Part shown: piece by piece, positions 29,592 to 39,784 of the stretch
Layout: each line of letters begins with the position of its first letter
Numbering within the stretch: position 1 is the first letter of the stretch
Assembly (NCBI GenBank): GCA_017255395.1
Contig: JAFKDC010000005.1
Span: 124,001 to 188,000 of the forward strand
DNA from: Enemella evansiae
GTDB taxonomy: Bacteria; Pseudomonadota; Alphaproteobacteria; Rhodobacterales; Rhodobacteraceae
Length of the DNA: 64,000 nt
Direction: 5' to 3'
Made by a program: the position numbers and the translations under genes
The notes under the pieces: model-generated
What the model saw: only the letters and a program-made list of their open reading frames with translations
What the model was told of the DNA's origin: nothing
The model's database searches: none

Positions 29592-30626
29592 ATGGCCCGC
29601 ATCACCCTTCGCCAGCTTCTGGATCACGCCGCAGAGAACGGCTACGCCGTGCCCGCCTTCAACATGTCGAACATGGAGCAGGGGCTGGCCATCATGGCCG
29701 CCGCCGACCGCACCGGCGCGCCGGTGATCCTGCAAGCCAGCCGCGGCGCGCGCGCCTATGCCAACGACGTGGTGCTGGCCAAGCTGATCGACGCGCTGGT
29801 CGAGATCTACCCGCATATCCCCGTCTGCATGCACCTCGACCACGGCAACAACCTTGCGACCTGCGTGACGGCGATCCAGCACGGCTTTACCTCTGTGATG
29901 ATGGACGGCTCGCTGAAGGAAGACGGCAGCACCCCCGCCGACTACGCCTACAACGTCGCGGTGACCAAGGCTGTCGTGGACATGGCCCATGCCGCCGGTG
30001 TCTCGGTCGAGGGGGAGCTGGGCGTTCTGGGCTCGCTGGAAACCGGCATGGGTGACCAAGAGGACGGCCATGGCGCGACGGAAAAGCTGTCGCACGACCA
30101 GCTTCTGACCGACCCCGAAGAGGCGGAGCGTTTCGTGGCCGAGACCGGTGTCGATGCGCTGGCCGTCGCCATGGGCACCAGCCACGGCGCCTACAAGTTC
30201 ACCCGCCAGCCCGACGGCGACGTTCTGGCGATGGACGTGATCGAAGCGATCCACAAGCGGCTGCCCAACACGCACCTCGTGATGCATGGGTCGTCTTCGG
30301 TGCCGGAATCGCTGCGGGTGCTGATCAACGAGTTTGGCGGCGACATCAAACCGACATGGGGCGTGCCGCTGGAGGAGATCCGGCGCGGCATCCAGCACGG
30401 CGTGCGCAAGGTGAACATCGACACCGACCTGCGCCTTGCTGCGACCTCGGCGATCCGCAAGACGCTGGTCTCTGCCCCCGCAGAGTTCGACCCGCGCAAG
30501 TACCTGAAGCCCGCGATGGACAGCATGGCGGCCCAGTGCATCGAGAAGTTCGAGGCCTTCGGCACCGCCGGTCAGGCCGAGAAGATCCGCGTGCGCTCGC
30601 TCGCCACCATGGCCGCCGCCTACTGA
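29592..30626 (+). CDS. fba: Fructose-bisphosphate aldolase, class II (CbbA type)
   Basis: 344 residues. Zinc and catalytic residues are visible in CMHLDHGNN (His 81, Asp 83, His 84) and [11 protein letters not shown], and the C-terminal [20 protein letters not shown] is typical of the CbbA subgroup. Condenses dihydroxyacetone phosphate with glyceraldehyde 3-phosphate, or with erythrose 4-phosphate to give sedoheptulose 1,7-bisphosphate. Coupling to fbp and proximity to the erythrose-4-phosphate-forming isomerases suggest the second reaction matters here; this is inference. Confidence 0.92.
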   Translation: MARITLRQLLDHAAENGYAVPAFNMSNMEQGLAIMAAADRTGAPVILQASRGARAYANDVVLAKLIDALVEIYPHIPVCMHLDHGNNLATCVTAIQHGFTSVMMDGSLKEDGSTPADYAYNVAVTKAVVDMAHAAGVSVEGELGVLGSLETGMGDQEDGHGATEKLSHDQLLTDPEEAERFVAETGVDALAVAMGTSHGAYKFTRQPDGDVLAMDVIEAIHKRLPNTHLVMHGSSSVPESLRVLINEFGGDIKPTWGVPLEEIRRGIQHGVRKVNIDTDLRLAATSAIRKTLVSAPAEFDPRKYLKPAMDSMAAQCIEKFEAFGTAGQAEKIRVRSLATMAAAY

Positions 30627-30975
30627 CCCGACAGGCGCGCCGCTGACCAAGGCGGCGCGCCGTTTCCAATGACGGAGGGTCCGCCCTGGATGCCGGACGA
30701 TGCCCCTTCAACGCCGGGGAGTGCACCCGCGATGCCGGAGGGTGCAGCTACAACGCCGCGGGGGCACCCGCGATGCAAGAATGGGCACGCTCGATAGCGG
30801 AATGTGCGTCCTTGCTTGTGGAAGAGCCGCCCGCGATGCCAGAGGCTGCGGACTTGGTGGCGAGGGCTGCATCCGCGATGCCAGAGGATGCCCCCTCCAA
30901 GCACGTCCGATCCTCCGCGCCAAGGCCATGGCGCTTGCGGCAGGGTCGGCGCTTGACCGGCCCCCGCCCCGCCGG
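30627..30975. other. Gap between fba and eryD, mostly tandem repeat
   Basis: 349 bp without a convincing gene; about two thirds is the 21-bp repeat array listed separately. The sequence just after fba (30635-30663, GGCGCGCCGCTGACC... then GGCGGCGCGCC) can form a short GC-rich stem that could act as fba terminator. Open frames across the repeats exist on both strands but follow only from the repeat unit length being a multiple of three. Confidence 0.5.
30668..30897. repeat. Eleven-copy 21-bp tandem repeat
   Basis: Units start at 30668, 30689, 30710, 30731, 30752, 30772, 30793, 30814, 30835, 30856 and 30877. All are 21 bp except the 20-bp unit at 30752. Approximate consensus is GATGCCGGAGGGTGCACCCGC. 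Units beginning GATGCC tend to alternate with a second type (AACGCC in the left half), giving a 42-bp higher-order period. Copies are diverged, so the array is old or under selection. Twenty-one bp equals seven codons and also two DNA helical turns. Confidence 0.85.
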
Positions 30976-31929
30976 TCAGTCCAGCAGCGCCCGCGCGGTC
31001 TTTTCGTCGGTGATCAGGCCGGACAGCCGGCGGCTGTTCAGCACCGCGCGCAGCGGCTCGACCTTCTCCGGCCCACCGGCCAGCGCCACGATCCGGTCCT
31101 CGCGCCTTTCGCGCAGCGACACGGCCACTGTCCGCGCCGTCAGGGGCGTCGCCACGTAGCCGCCGTCTCGGTCGAAGAAATGACCCAGCATCTCGCCCAC
31201 ACCACCGGCCGAGGAAATCGCCTCTATCTCCGACGGCTCGATCAGCCCCGAGACCACCAGCTGCGCCTGCGTCTGCGCCGAGCCCACGCCCACCAGCTTC
31301 AGCGGCGCGCTTTCGGCCAGTTGCATGACCTCGGACACGCCGCGCTGGGACAGCAGGACCTCGCGGTCCTCGCAGGAATTGGCGAAGAAGGGCACCGGCA
31401 TGACATAGGCCCGCGCGCCGGTGCGCTCCGCCAGCAGGTGCATCACGTCATGCGGGTTGGCGGCGAAGTTCCGCGTCAGCCCACCCAGCAGCGAGACGAA
31501 GCGCTGATCCGGCAGCGCCATGCGCGGCATCGCCTGAACGACGGCGGCAAGGCTGCGCCCGTGGCTGATCCCGATGGTGGTCTCTTCGCCGCTTTCCAGC
31601 CAGCGTTTCAGCCAAGTCGCCCCGGTCAGGCCCAGCGCGCGCAGCGGCATACCCTCTTCTTCCAGATCCGGGGCGACTTCGCAGGTGTCCAGCCCGTAGC
31701 GTGCGCAAAGCGCCTGCTCCAACTCGATACACTCGACGATATCGCCCTCGATCGAGACCTTGACCGCCCCCTCGGCGACCGCGCGCTGGATCAGCCTGTG
31801 CGCCTTGACCGAGGGCACGCCCAGCCGCTTGGCGACCTCGGCCTGCCGCAGCCCGCCGACGTAGTGAAGCCATGCGGCACGGATCGCCAGAGACCGCTCG
31901 CCATCCACGACGGCTCTGTCCTTTGCCAT
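30976..31929 (-). CDS. eryD: SorC/DeoR-family regulator of the erythritol operon
   Basis: 317 residues. The N-terminal helix-turn-helix (GGLRQAEVAKRLGVPSVKAH) precedes a SorC-type sugar-binding domain with IGISHGRSLAAVVQAM, LLGGLTRNFAANPHDVMHLL and the C-terminal ALAGGPEKVEPLRAVLNSRR. Last gene of eryA-eryB-eryC-eryD, 81 bp after eryC, the same order as in Brucella and rhizobia, where EryD represses the operon and erythritol relieves it. Its effector here is inferred by synteny. Confidence 0.88.
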   Translation of the reverse strand: MAKDRAVVDGERSLAIRAAWLHYVGGLRQAEVAKRLGVPSVKAHRLIQRAVAEGAVKVSIEGDIVECIELEQALCARYGLDTCEVAPDLEEEGMPLRALGLTGATWLKRWLESGEETTIGISHGRSLAAVVQAMPRMALPDQRFVSLLGGLTRNFAANPHDVMHLLAERTGARAYVMPVPFFANSCEDREVLLSQRGVSEVMQLAESAPLKLVGVGSAQTQAQLVVSGLIEPSEIEAISSAGGVGEMLGHFFDRDGGYVATPLTARTVAVSLRERREDRIVALAGGPEKVEPLRAVLNSRRLSGLITDEKTARALLD

Positions 31930-32010
31930 ATGCCTTCCTCCCCTCGGCGGCGATCACGTCGCCTTCCCGTCTTTTATTACGCTCTTTGGCTTATCGTCCA
32001 TTGCCAAGGC

Positions 32011-32943
32011 TCAGACCTTCAGATCCCCCGCGCCGCTGTCGATGTGCGGCGCCCAGAAGGCCACGCTTTCAGCGATCTGTTCGACCACCTGACGGTCGTT
32101 GGGCTCGCGCTCCTTGAAGCTGAGTTCGAGGCATATCTCGTTGTCCACCGCCCCGCCCTCGGCAAAGGCCTTCAGCAGCGGTTCCGGCTGGATCGCGCCC
32201 TTTTCATTGAACTGCGCGGTAAAGGGCCGGTGGCCGGACTTGTCCATCATCGACTGCTTGATGTGGATGATCGGGCTGACCTTGGGCACCGCCCGCGCCC
32301 ATGCGTAGGGGTCGGTGTCGTCGGGATTGGACGAGGTCACGTCACCGTGGTCGATGTCGGCCATCATCCACATCGGTATGGCCATGTCAGCGGCACTCAG
32401 ACGGTCCTGCAGCTTCATGCATTCCGCGATGGTCTCGCCGAACTCGCGGCCCACGCTCATCGGCTCCCAGTAGACGTACTGCAAACCGGCGTCCTTGGCG
32501 TGCTCGGCCACCTCGGCCCAGCAGTCGATGGCGATCTGGATCAGCTCCTCGCGGCGGGCCGGGTCGTCGTAGTCCTTGTAGGTGAAGATCGCGAACTGCG
32601 TGCCCACCGAGACGCCGCCGAGGTCGGCGGTGATATCGGCGAAACTCTTGAACCAGTCCACGTAATAGCGCCGCACCTCGGCGTCCGGGTGGCCGAAGTG
32701 GTTGAGCCGCCCATAGGGCCCCGTCATGCCAGAGGTCACGCGCGCCCCGGTGCGCTGCAAGGCACGGTCCATCTGCCGGGTCAGGCGCCGGATCACCGGC
32801 GCGGGCCACGAGGGGTTGATGAACTCATGCGTCAACTGAATGTCGCGGATGCGGATGTCGCGGGCGATGGCGTCGATCAGGTCGTCCGGATCGGCGTAGC
32901 GGTTCACCAGCGGGTTGGTGTTGAGCGAAAGCGTCAGAGCCAT
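32011..32943 (-). CDS. eryC: EryC-type tetrulose-phosphate epimerase/isomerase
   Basis: About 310 residues, a sugar phosphate isomerase/epimerase TIM barrel of the AP-endonuclease 2 type. Blocks visible include QLTHEFINPSWP, TSGMTGPYGRLNHFGHPDAE, YVYWEPMSVGREF, MADIDHGDV and LELSFKEREPND, with the metal-ligand Glu, Asp and His residues of the family. In the erythritol pathway EryC converts the EryB product to L-erythrulose 1-phosphate, which then needs EryH and EryI. Start ATG 32943 overlaps the eryB stop (TGATG). No second copy was seen. Confidence 0.88.
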   Translation of the reverse strand: MALTLSLNTNPLVNRYADPDDLIDAIARDIRIRDIQLTHEFINPSWPAPVIRRLTRQMDRALQRTGARVTSGMTGPYGRLNHFGHPDAEVRRYYVDWFKSFADITADLGGVSVGTQFAIFTYKDYDDPARREELIQIAIDCWAEVAEHAKDAGLQYVYWEPMSVGREFGETIAECMKLQDRLSAADMAIPMWMMADIDHGDVTSSNPDDTDPYAWARAVPKVSPIIHIKQSMMDKSGHRPFTAQFNEKGAIQPEPLLKAFAEGGAVDNEICLELSFKEREPNDRQVVEQIAESVAFWAPHIDSGAGDLKV

Positions 32944-34451
32944 CACGCCGCCTCCGCCCTTGTGTCGAACCAGTCGATGAAGGCGCGCTGCTGGTCCTCG
33001 GTCAGGTGCAGCCGGTGCTTGGTGCGGCGCCAGAGGATGTCCTCGGCGGTCTGCGCCCATTCGTGATCCACCAGATAGCGCACCTCGGCCTCGTAAAGCT
33101 GCCCGCCGAAGTGGCGGCCCAGCCCGTCCAGCGCGGTTGCCTCGCCCGCGATCTGCCGCACGCGGCTGCCGTAGCAGCGCCCGTAATGGCGGCGCAACTC
33201 GCGCGGCATCCAGGGGTAGTCGCGCTTCATCGTGTTGCGGAACTGCTCGTAATCGGCGTTTTCGAGGTCGCCGCCCGGCAGCGGCGCGTCCTCTGTCCAG
33301 TCCTTGCCCATCTGCGGGAAGAAGCGGTCCAGCTTGTGCATCCCCCGCTCTGCCAGCTCGCGGAAAGTGGTGATCTTGCCGCCGAAGATGTTCAGCAGCG
33401 GCGCGCCGCCGGTCTCGTCCACGTCGAAGACATAGTCCCGCGTCACCGCCGAAGGGTTGCCCTGCCCGTCGTCGAAGAGGGGACGCACGCCCGAGAAGGT
33501 GGTTTCCACGTCCTCGCGGGTCAGCTCTTCCTTGAAGTAGCGATTCACGGCGTCCAGCAGGTACTGGATTTCGCTCTCATCCGCGGTCACGTCCTCGGCG
33601 CGGCCTTCATAGGCAATGTCGGTGGTGCCGATCAGCGCCTTGTCCCGCTCGTATGGGTTGATGAAGATCACCCGCTTGTCGTGGTTCTGGACGAGGTAGG
33701 CGTTCTCGCCCTTCCAGAACTTCGGCACGATGATGTGGCTGCCCTTGACCAGCCGCACGTTGCGCGCGCTGTTCGAGCCCGCCACGCGGGTCACCACATC
33801 CGTCACCCACGGCCCGGCGGCGTTGACCAGAACCTTGGCCTGGAACTCCTGCGTCTCGCCGGTGACAGAGTTGCGCGTGGTGACGTGCCAGACACCGTCC
33901 TCGCGCCGTGCCGAGACGCAGGGCGAGCGTGTCAGCACCGTGGCGCCGCGCTCTGCCGCGTCGACGGCATTCAGGATCACGAGGCGGGCGTCGTCGACCC
34001 AGCAGTCGGAATACTCGAAGCCCTTGGTGTACTGGTCCTTGATCGCCGCGCCCTCGGGGTCGCGCTTCAGGTCCAGCGTTCGGGTGCCGGGCAGCTTCTT
34101 GCGGCCGCCGAGGTGGTCGTAGAGGAACAACCCAAGCCGCACCAGCCACGCGGGCCGGTCCTGCGGGCTGTGCGGCAGGACAAAGCGCATCGGCCAGATG
34201 ATGTGCGGGGCGTTCTTCATCAGCACTTCGCGCTCGATCAGCGCCTCGCGGACCAGCCGGAACTCGTAGTATTCGAGGTAGCGCAACCCGCCGTGCACCA
34301 GCTTGCCGGACCGGGACGAGGTGCCCTCGGCGAGGTCGTCCTTTTCGGCCAGCACGACCGACAGGCCCCGCCCCGCCGCGTCGCGCGCGATGCCCGCGCC
34401 GTTGATGCCGCCGCCGATGACGAAGAGATCGACCTTGGGGATATCCGTCAT
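32943..34451 (-). CDS. eryB: Erythritol-phosphate dehydrogenase
   Basis: About 502 residues, the usual EryB length. The FAD-binding N-terminus (LFVIGGGINGAGIARDAAGR), SGKLVHGGLRYLEYYEFRLV and the GlpD C-terminal helical domain (WAQTAEDILWRRTKHRLHL) are visible. Oxidises L-erythritol 4-phosphate to a tetrulose phosphate, donating electrons to the membrane quinone pool. Start ATG 34451 overlaps the eryA stop by ATGA. GlpD itself is an alternative on sequence alone; the eryA-eryC-eryD neighbours make EryB far more likely. Confidence 0.9.
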   Translation of the reverse strand: MTDIPKVDLFVIGGGINGAGIARDAAGRGLSVVLAEKDDLAEGTSSRSGKLVHGGLRYLEYYEFRLVREALIEREVLMKNAPHIIWPMRFVLPHSPQDRPAWLVRLGLFLYDHLGGRKKLPGTRTLDLKRDPEGAAIKDQYTKGFEYSDCWVDDARLVILNAVDAAERGATVLTRSPCVSARREDGVWHVTTRNSVTGETQEFQAKVLVNAAGPWVTDVVTRVAGSNSARNVRLVKGSHIIVPKFWKGENAYLVQNHDKRVIFINPYERDKALIGTTDIAYEGRAEDVTADESEIQYLLDAVNRYFKEELTREDVETTFSGVRPLFDDGQGNPSAVTRDYVFDVDETGGAPLLNIFGGKITTFRELAERGMHKLDRFFPQMGKDWTEDAPLPGGDLENADYEQFRNTMKRDYPWMPRELRRHYGRCYGSRVRQIAGEATALDGLGRHFGGQLYEAEVRYLVDHEWAQTAEDILWRRTKHRLHLTEDQQRAFIDWFDTRAEAA

Positions 34452-36022
34452 GTGTTTGCTCCTTCCGTGCCGCGCGCGGCGGCGAGCCCGTCCCAGACGG
34501 GCGCCAGCGCGCTGCGCGATGCTGCGTATGAGGTGAAAAGTCGGTCGTAGAGGGGGACAAGCGCCGGGTCCGGCTGTTCTGGCTGGCCCAGAAGCGGCGT
34601 GACCCAGTCGGCGACGCAGGCATCCATGTCGCCATAGGCGCCGATCGCCACGGCGGCCATCATGGCGCAGCCCGCCGCGCCCGCCTCTTCGCGGGCCGAG
34701 ACGCGCACGGGCGTGTGCAGCGAGGCCGCCAGCACGCGGCGCAGCGCGGCAGAGCGGGCGGCCCCGCCCGTCAGGCGCAGTTCGGCGGGCATCTCGCCCA
34801 TTGCGGCGTAGCAGTCGCGGGCGGCCATCCCTAGCCCCTCGATCACCGCGCGGATCACGTCGGCAAAGCGGTGACCGGCGTTCAGGCCCACAAGGCTGGC
34901 GCGGGCATCGGCGTTGACGAAGGGCCCCCGCTCTCCGGCCTCGGAGATGTAGGGGTGGTAGACCAGCGCGCCGGGCTTCGACTTCAGCATCCATGTGTCG
35001 ATATGGGCGACGAGGTCGGCGTGCGACGGCTCTGGCCCGAATTCCGCCATCAGGTCGGCGGCGAGCGCCAGGGCCCAGTCGATGTTGAGCGTGGCGGCCA
35101 TATTGGTCTGGACCTGCGTAACGAGGCCGGGAACCGGCAGGCAGATGACGTAGCCGGTGCCCTCGGCGTTCAGGTGGACACCGTCCGAACTCACGGCCCG
35201 CATGTGCACGCCGGTGGACCCCACGGTCGAGCAGGCCGCGCCCACATCGCCGGTGTGCACGCCCGCGCCCAGCGCCGTCATGACCATGTCGACGTAGCCC
35301 AGCGAGACCGGCGTGCCTGCGCGCAGTCCCGTCAAAGCGGCGGCCTCGGCGCTGAGGGGATGCGTGACCTGCGTGCCGTCGAGGATCTCGGGCAGCAGGG
35401 CGCGGCGCGCGGTCAGGCCCAGCGCCTCGATCACCGTGTCGCTGTACTGGCGCGTGCGGAAGTCGCCGAAGGTGAACGACGCCTCCGAGGGGTCGGTCGC
35501 CCGCACCCCGGTCAGCCGCAGGTACAGCCAGTCCTTGCAATGCAGCGCCACCTCTGCCGCGTCCAGCAAAGCCGGGCAGCTGCGGTGCATATGCGCCATC
35601 TGCGCGCCCTGCTGGCAGGTGTTCAGCCCGGTGCCCGTCGCCTCGAACCGGGCGCGGTTCATCGGCCCGGCCGCCAGCGCCTTCACCGTCGGCGCGGCGC
35701 GCGCATCCAGCCAGAGCCACGCGTCGGTCACGGGCGCATCCTCGCGCCCCACCAGCCAGGTGCCGTCACCCTGCCCGGTCAGCGCCACGGCGGCGCAGCG
35801 CGCGGCGAGGTTCGGGACCTTGTCGCCGAGGCCGCGCAGAGCCTCGGCGCAATCGGCCCATGTGCGGGTCAGGGATTGCGTCGCGGCGCCGTCGCCGCCC
35901 GTCGTATAGGTGTTGCGCACGGCAGAGGCGGCGATCTGGCGACCGCCCAGCGTGAAGGCCACCGCCTTGATGACCGAGGTCCCCGCGTCGATGCCCACGA
36001 TCAGGTCGGACGAATCGCTCAT
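34448..36022 (-). CDS. eryA: Erythritol kinase
   Basis: 524 residues, FGGY kinase. The N-terminal VGIDAGTSVIKAVAFTLGGR and middle LTGQGDGTWLVG and VTDAWLWLDAR match EryA. The C-terminal LRLTGGAARSAALRRVLAAS is the FGGY ATP-site motif. Phosphorylates erythritol to L-erythritol 4-phosphate. First gene of the ery operon, with GGGCAGGGG before ATG 36022. It is divergent from its ABC importer across a 400-bp gap that contains an AT-rich inverted repeat. Confidence 0.9.
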   Translation of the reverse strand: MSDSSDLIVGIDAGTSVIKAVAFTLGGRQIAASAVRNTYTTGGDGAATQSLTRTWADCAEALRGLGDKVPNLAARCAAVALTGQGDGTWLVGREDAPVTDAWLWLDARAAPTVKALAAGPMNRARFEATGTGLNTCQQGAQMAHMHRSCPALLDAAEVALHCKDWLYLRLTGVRATDPSEASFTFGDFRTRQYSDTVIEALGLTARRALLPEILDGTQVTHPLSAEAAALTGLRAGTPVSLGYVDMVMTALGAGVHTGDVGAACSTVGSTGVHMRAVSSDGVHLNAEGTGYVICLPVPGLVTQVQTNMAATLNIDWALALAADLMAEFGPEPSHADLVAHIDTWMLKSKPGALVYHPYISEAGERGPFVNADARASLVGLNAGHRFADVIRAVIEGLGMAARDCYAAMGEMPAELRLTGGAARSAALRRVLAASLHTPVRVSAREEAGAAGCAMMAAVAIGAYGDMDACVADWVTPLLGQPEQPDPALVPLYDRLFTSYAASRSALAPVWDGLAAARGTEGANT

Positions 36023-36422
36023 CCCCTGCCCTCTCGCGCAAATCCCACCATGTCCGCCACGGCTTTCCTCCCTCTGTCATCTGGTCGCCGCCCCCGCTGC
36101 GGGCGGTCACCCGGTCGGTTTCACCTATGCCCGCAAAGCAGGCATGACCCCCGTTTTCCCGCCCAAGGCTTAGCACGAAATTTTACCAGCGCATGAATTT
36201 TTTTGCAGACATAGTAATTTTTTTCAATTACGGTCCTGTCAATCCGCCGCACCCAGGGTGACCCGAACGGGGACCGACACCGGGAATTGAGGAGTTTCGG
36301 GGCTGGCGGAGAGGGAGGATTTCATGCGTGCACCCAAGGGGTTGCCGGCCTCTCGTTCGACATGAACCAAGCACCCCGGGAACGGGGCGCACCCCGACAC
36401 TGGGTTGAGGAGGCATCACGTC
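36023..36422. other. Divergent regulatory gap between eryA and the ery importer
   Basis: 400 bp with no gene. The centre (about 36176-36235) is conspicuously AT-rich against the GC-rich background, with two T7 runs about 20 bp apart (at ~36198 and ~36218) and the inverted repeat GTAATT/AATTAC. Promoters for both directions and the EryD operator are most likely here. The part next to the importer contains GAGGAGG at 36407-36413, the ribosome site of the DUF2291 gene. Confidence 0.6.
36214..36231. promoter_or_regulatory. Inverted repeat GTAATT-N6-AATTAC, possible EryD site
   Basis: GTAATT (36214-36219) and AATTAC (36226-36231) are exact inverted arms in the AT-rich core of the eryA-importer gap. 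Assignment to EryD is by position only. Confidence 0.4.
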
Positions 36423-37072
36423 ATGGCCATGACCGGCACCACGGCAGCACGCGGCAAGGTCTCGCGCCGCAGCCTGATCCTTGGCGGGGGCGCGGCCCTC
36501 GTTCTCGTCGCCATCGCGCTCGACACCACCGTGGTCCGCGTCGGGTCGGAACAGGACCTGCGCCAGCAGGCCTTCGATCCCGACCGCTTCGGCGTGGCGG
36601 AATTCCCCCGCATCCGCGATGCCATCGTGGAACGCGCCGCCGAGGCGCCCGAACTGGTGACCAAGCTGGCCGCCGACAAGGCGGGCGCGGTGGCCGATCA
36701 CGGCATTCAGGCGGGCGCCTTCCCGGTGATGGCGGTGACCTTCAGCGGCACCGCGGGCGAAGGCAAATCCGGTATCTTCACCATCGACGTGCCCGACCTG
36801 CCGGACGGCCAGACCGTCCGCGTGCAGACCGGCCCCGCGATCAACGGCACCGAGCTGCGCGACTATCCCGGCGATATCGTCTTTGGCGACTTCACCAACC
36901 AGATCGAGTTTCAGGACGCGGGCGCCGGTCTGAACCGCGCCATGTCCGCAGAGGTCCTGTCGGATCTCGACCGCGACAGCCTGACCGGCAAGACCGTCAC
37001 CGTCACCGGCGCCTTCACCATGATCAACCCGAAAAGCTGGCTGGTGACGCCCGTCCGCCTCGAGGTCGCAGA

Positions 37073-37076
<4 letters not shown>
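36423..37076 (+). CDS. DUF2291 membrane-anchored protein of sugar ABC transporters
   Basis: About 217 residues. One N-terminal membrane segment (SLILGGGAALVLVAIALDTT) is followed by a periplasmic beta-rich domain with DIVFGDFTNQIEFQDAGAGLN. DUF2291 proteins occur beside RbsABC-like polyol importers; many are lipoproteins, but no lipobox cysteine is visible here. ATG 36423 is set by GAGGAGG 9 bp upstream; an apparent TTG start at 36405 overlaps that ribosome site and is rejected. Its stop overlaps the ATPase start by ATGA. Its biochemical role is unknown. Confidence 0.75.
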
Positions 37077-38623
<1,547 letters not shown>

Positions 38624-38639
38624 GGGGAGGAACCCAAGA

Positions 38640-39686
38640 ATGACGGACACAACGACTTCCGCCGCCGGGCAAAGCCCCGCGAAGAAATCCGGTTTCAACC
38701 TGATGCACCTGCTGCTCGAGGGCCGCGCCTTCTTTGCGCTGATCGTGATCATCGTCACCTTCTCGCTGCTGTCGCCGAATTACGCGACCGTGTCGAACTT
38801 CCTGATCATGGCGAACCACGTCGCGATCTTCGGCCTGCTGGCCATCGGCATGCTGCTGGTGATCCTGAACGGCGGCATCGACCTGTCGGTGGGCTCCGTC
38901 CTCGGGCTGACGGGGGTCTTCGCGGGCTTCCTGATGCAGGGGGTGGAACTGGAGGCGGCGGGCGTGATCCTCTACCCGCCGGTCTGGGCCGTGGTGGTGC
39001 TGACGCTGGCGCTGGGGGCCTTCGTGGGCTTCTGCAACGGCATCCTCGTGGCCTTCTTCAAGGTGCCCGCCTTCGTCGCGACGCTGGGCTCGCTCTACGT
39101 GGCGCGCGGCGTGGCGCTGCTGATGACCAACGGCCTGACCTTCAACAACCTGTCGGGCGATCCCTCCTTCGGCAACACCGGCTTCGACTGGCTGGGCTTC
39201 AACCGCATCGCGGGCGTGCCCGTGGGCGTGATCATCCTTGCGCTGGTCGCCGTGGCCGCTGGCCTTCTGCTGTCGCGCACCGCCTTTGGCCGCTGGCTTT
39301 ATTCCTCGGGCGGGAACGAGCGTGCGGCGGAACTGTCCGGCGTGCCGGTCAAGCGGGTGCAGATCATCGTCTACATGCTGTCGGGCATGTGCGCCGCCAT
39401 CGCGGGCCTCGTCCTGTCGTCGCAGCTGACCTCTGCCGGTCCCACCGCGGGCACCACCTACGAACTGACCGCCATCGCCGCGGTCGTGGTCGGCGGCGCC
39501 AGCCTGATGGGCGGGCGCGGCACCGTGCGCGGCACGCTGCTGGGCGCCTTCGTCATCGGCTTCCTCTCGGACGGCCTCGTGATCATCGGCGTCTCGTCCT
39601 ACTGGCAGACCGTCTTTACCGGCGCGGTCATCGTGCTCGCCGTGATGCTGAACTCGATCCAGTACGGCGGCAAGAAGAAGACCTGA
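38640..39686 (+). CDS. Polyol ABC transporter permease
   Basis: 348 residues, a multi-spanning inner-membrane protein of the RbsC family. Hydrophobic helices start at about residue 30 (FFALIVIIVTFSLLS). GGIDLSVGSVLGLTGVFAG is the family hallmark, and RAAELSGVPVKRVQIIVYML resembles the ATPase-coupling loop. It lies 16 bp after the ATPase gene with GAGGGGAGG upstream. Forms the membrane channel of the presumed erythritol importer. Confidence 0.88.
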   Translation: MTDTTTSAAGQSPAKKSGFNLMHLLLEGRAFFALIVIIVTFSLLSPNYATVSNFLIMANHVAIFGLLAIGMLLVILNGGIDLSVGSVLGLTGVFAGFLMQGVELEAAGVILYPPVWAVVVLTLALGAFVGFCNGILVAFFKVPAFVATLGSLYVARGVALLMTNGLTFNNLSGDPSFGNTGFDWLGFNRIAGVPVGVIILALVAVAAGLLLSRTAFGRWLYSSGGNERAAELSGVPVKRVQIIVYMLSGMCAAIAGLVLSSQLTSAGPTAGTTYELTAIAAVVVGGASLMGGRGTVRGTLLGAFVIGFLSDGLVIIGVSSYWQTVFTGAVIVLAVMLNSIQYGGKKKT

Positions 39687-39784
39687 CCGCCCCACCCCTT
39701 CCAGCGCCTTCAGGGGAGAGGAGCCCCGGCGCGGATAAACCGCCGCACAGTCGGCACCAAGACCAACCAACGGGAGACCACCAC

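Noticed and set aside
30620-30904. A 94-codon minus-strand gene with heptad repeats
   Set aside because: The openness follows from the 21-bp unit length; there is no ribosome site or conserved family, and one unit of 20 bp breaks the frame on the plus side. Kept only as a repeat array.
30627-30975. CRISPR array
   Set aside because: The repeat is contiguous with 21-bp units and no unique spacers; no cas gene is in the window.
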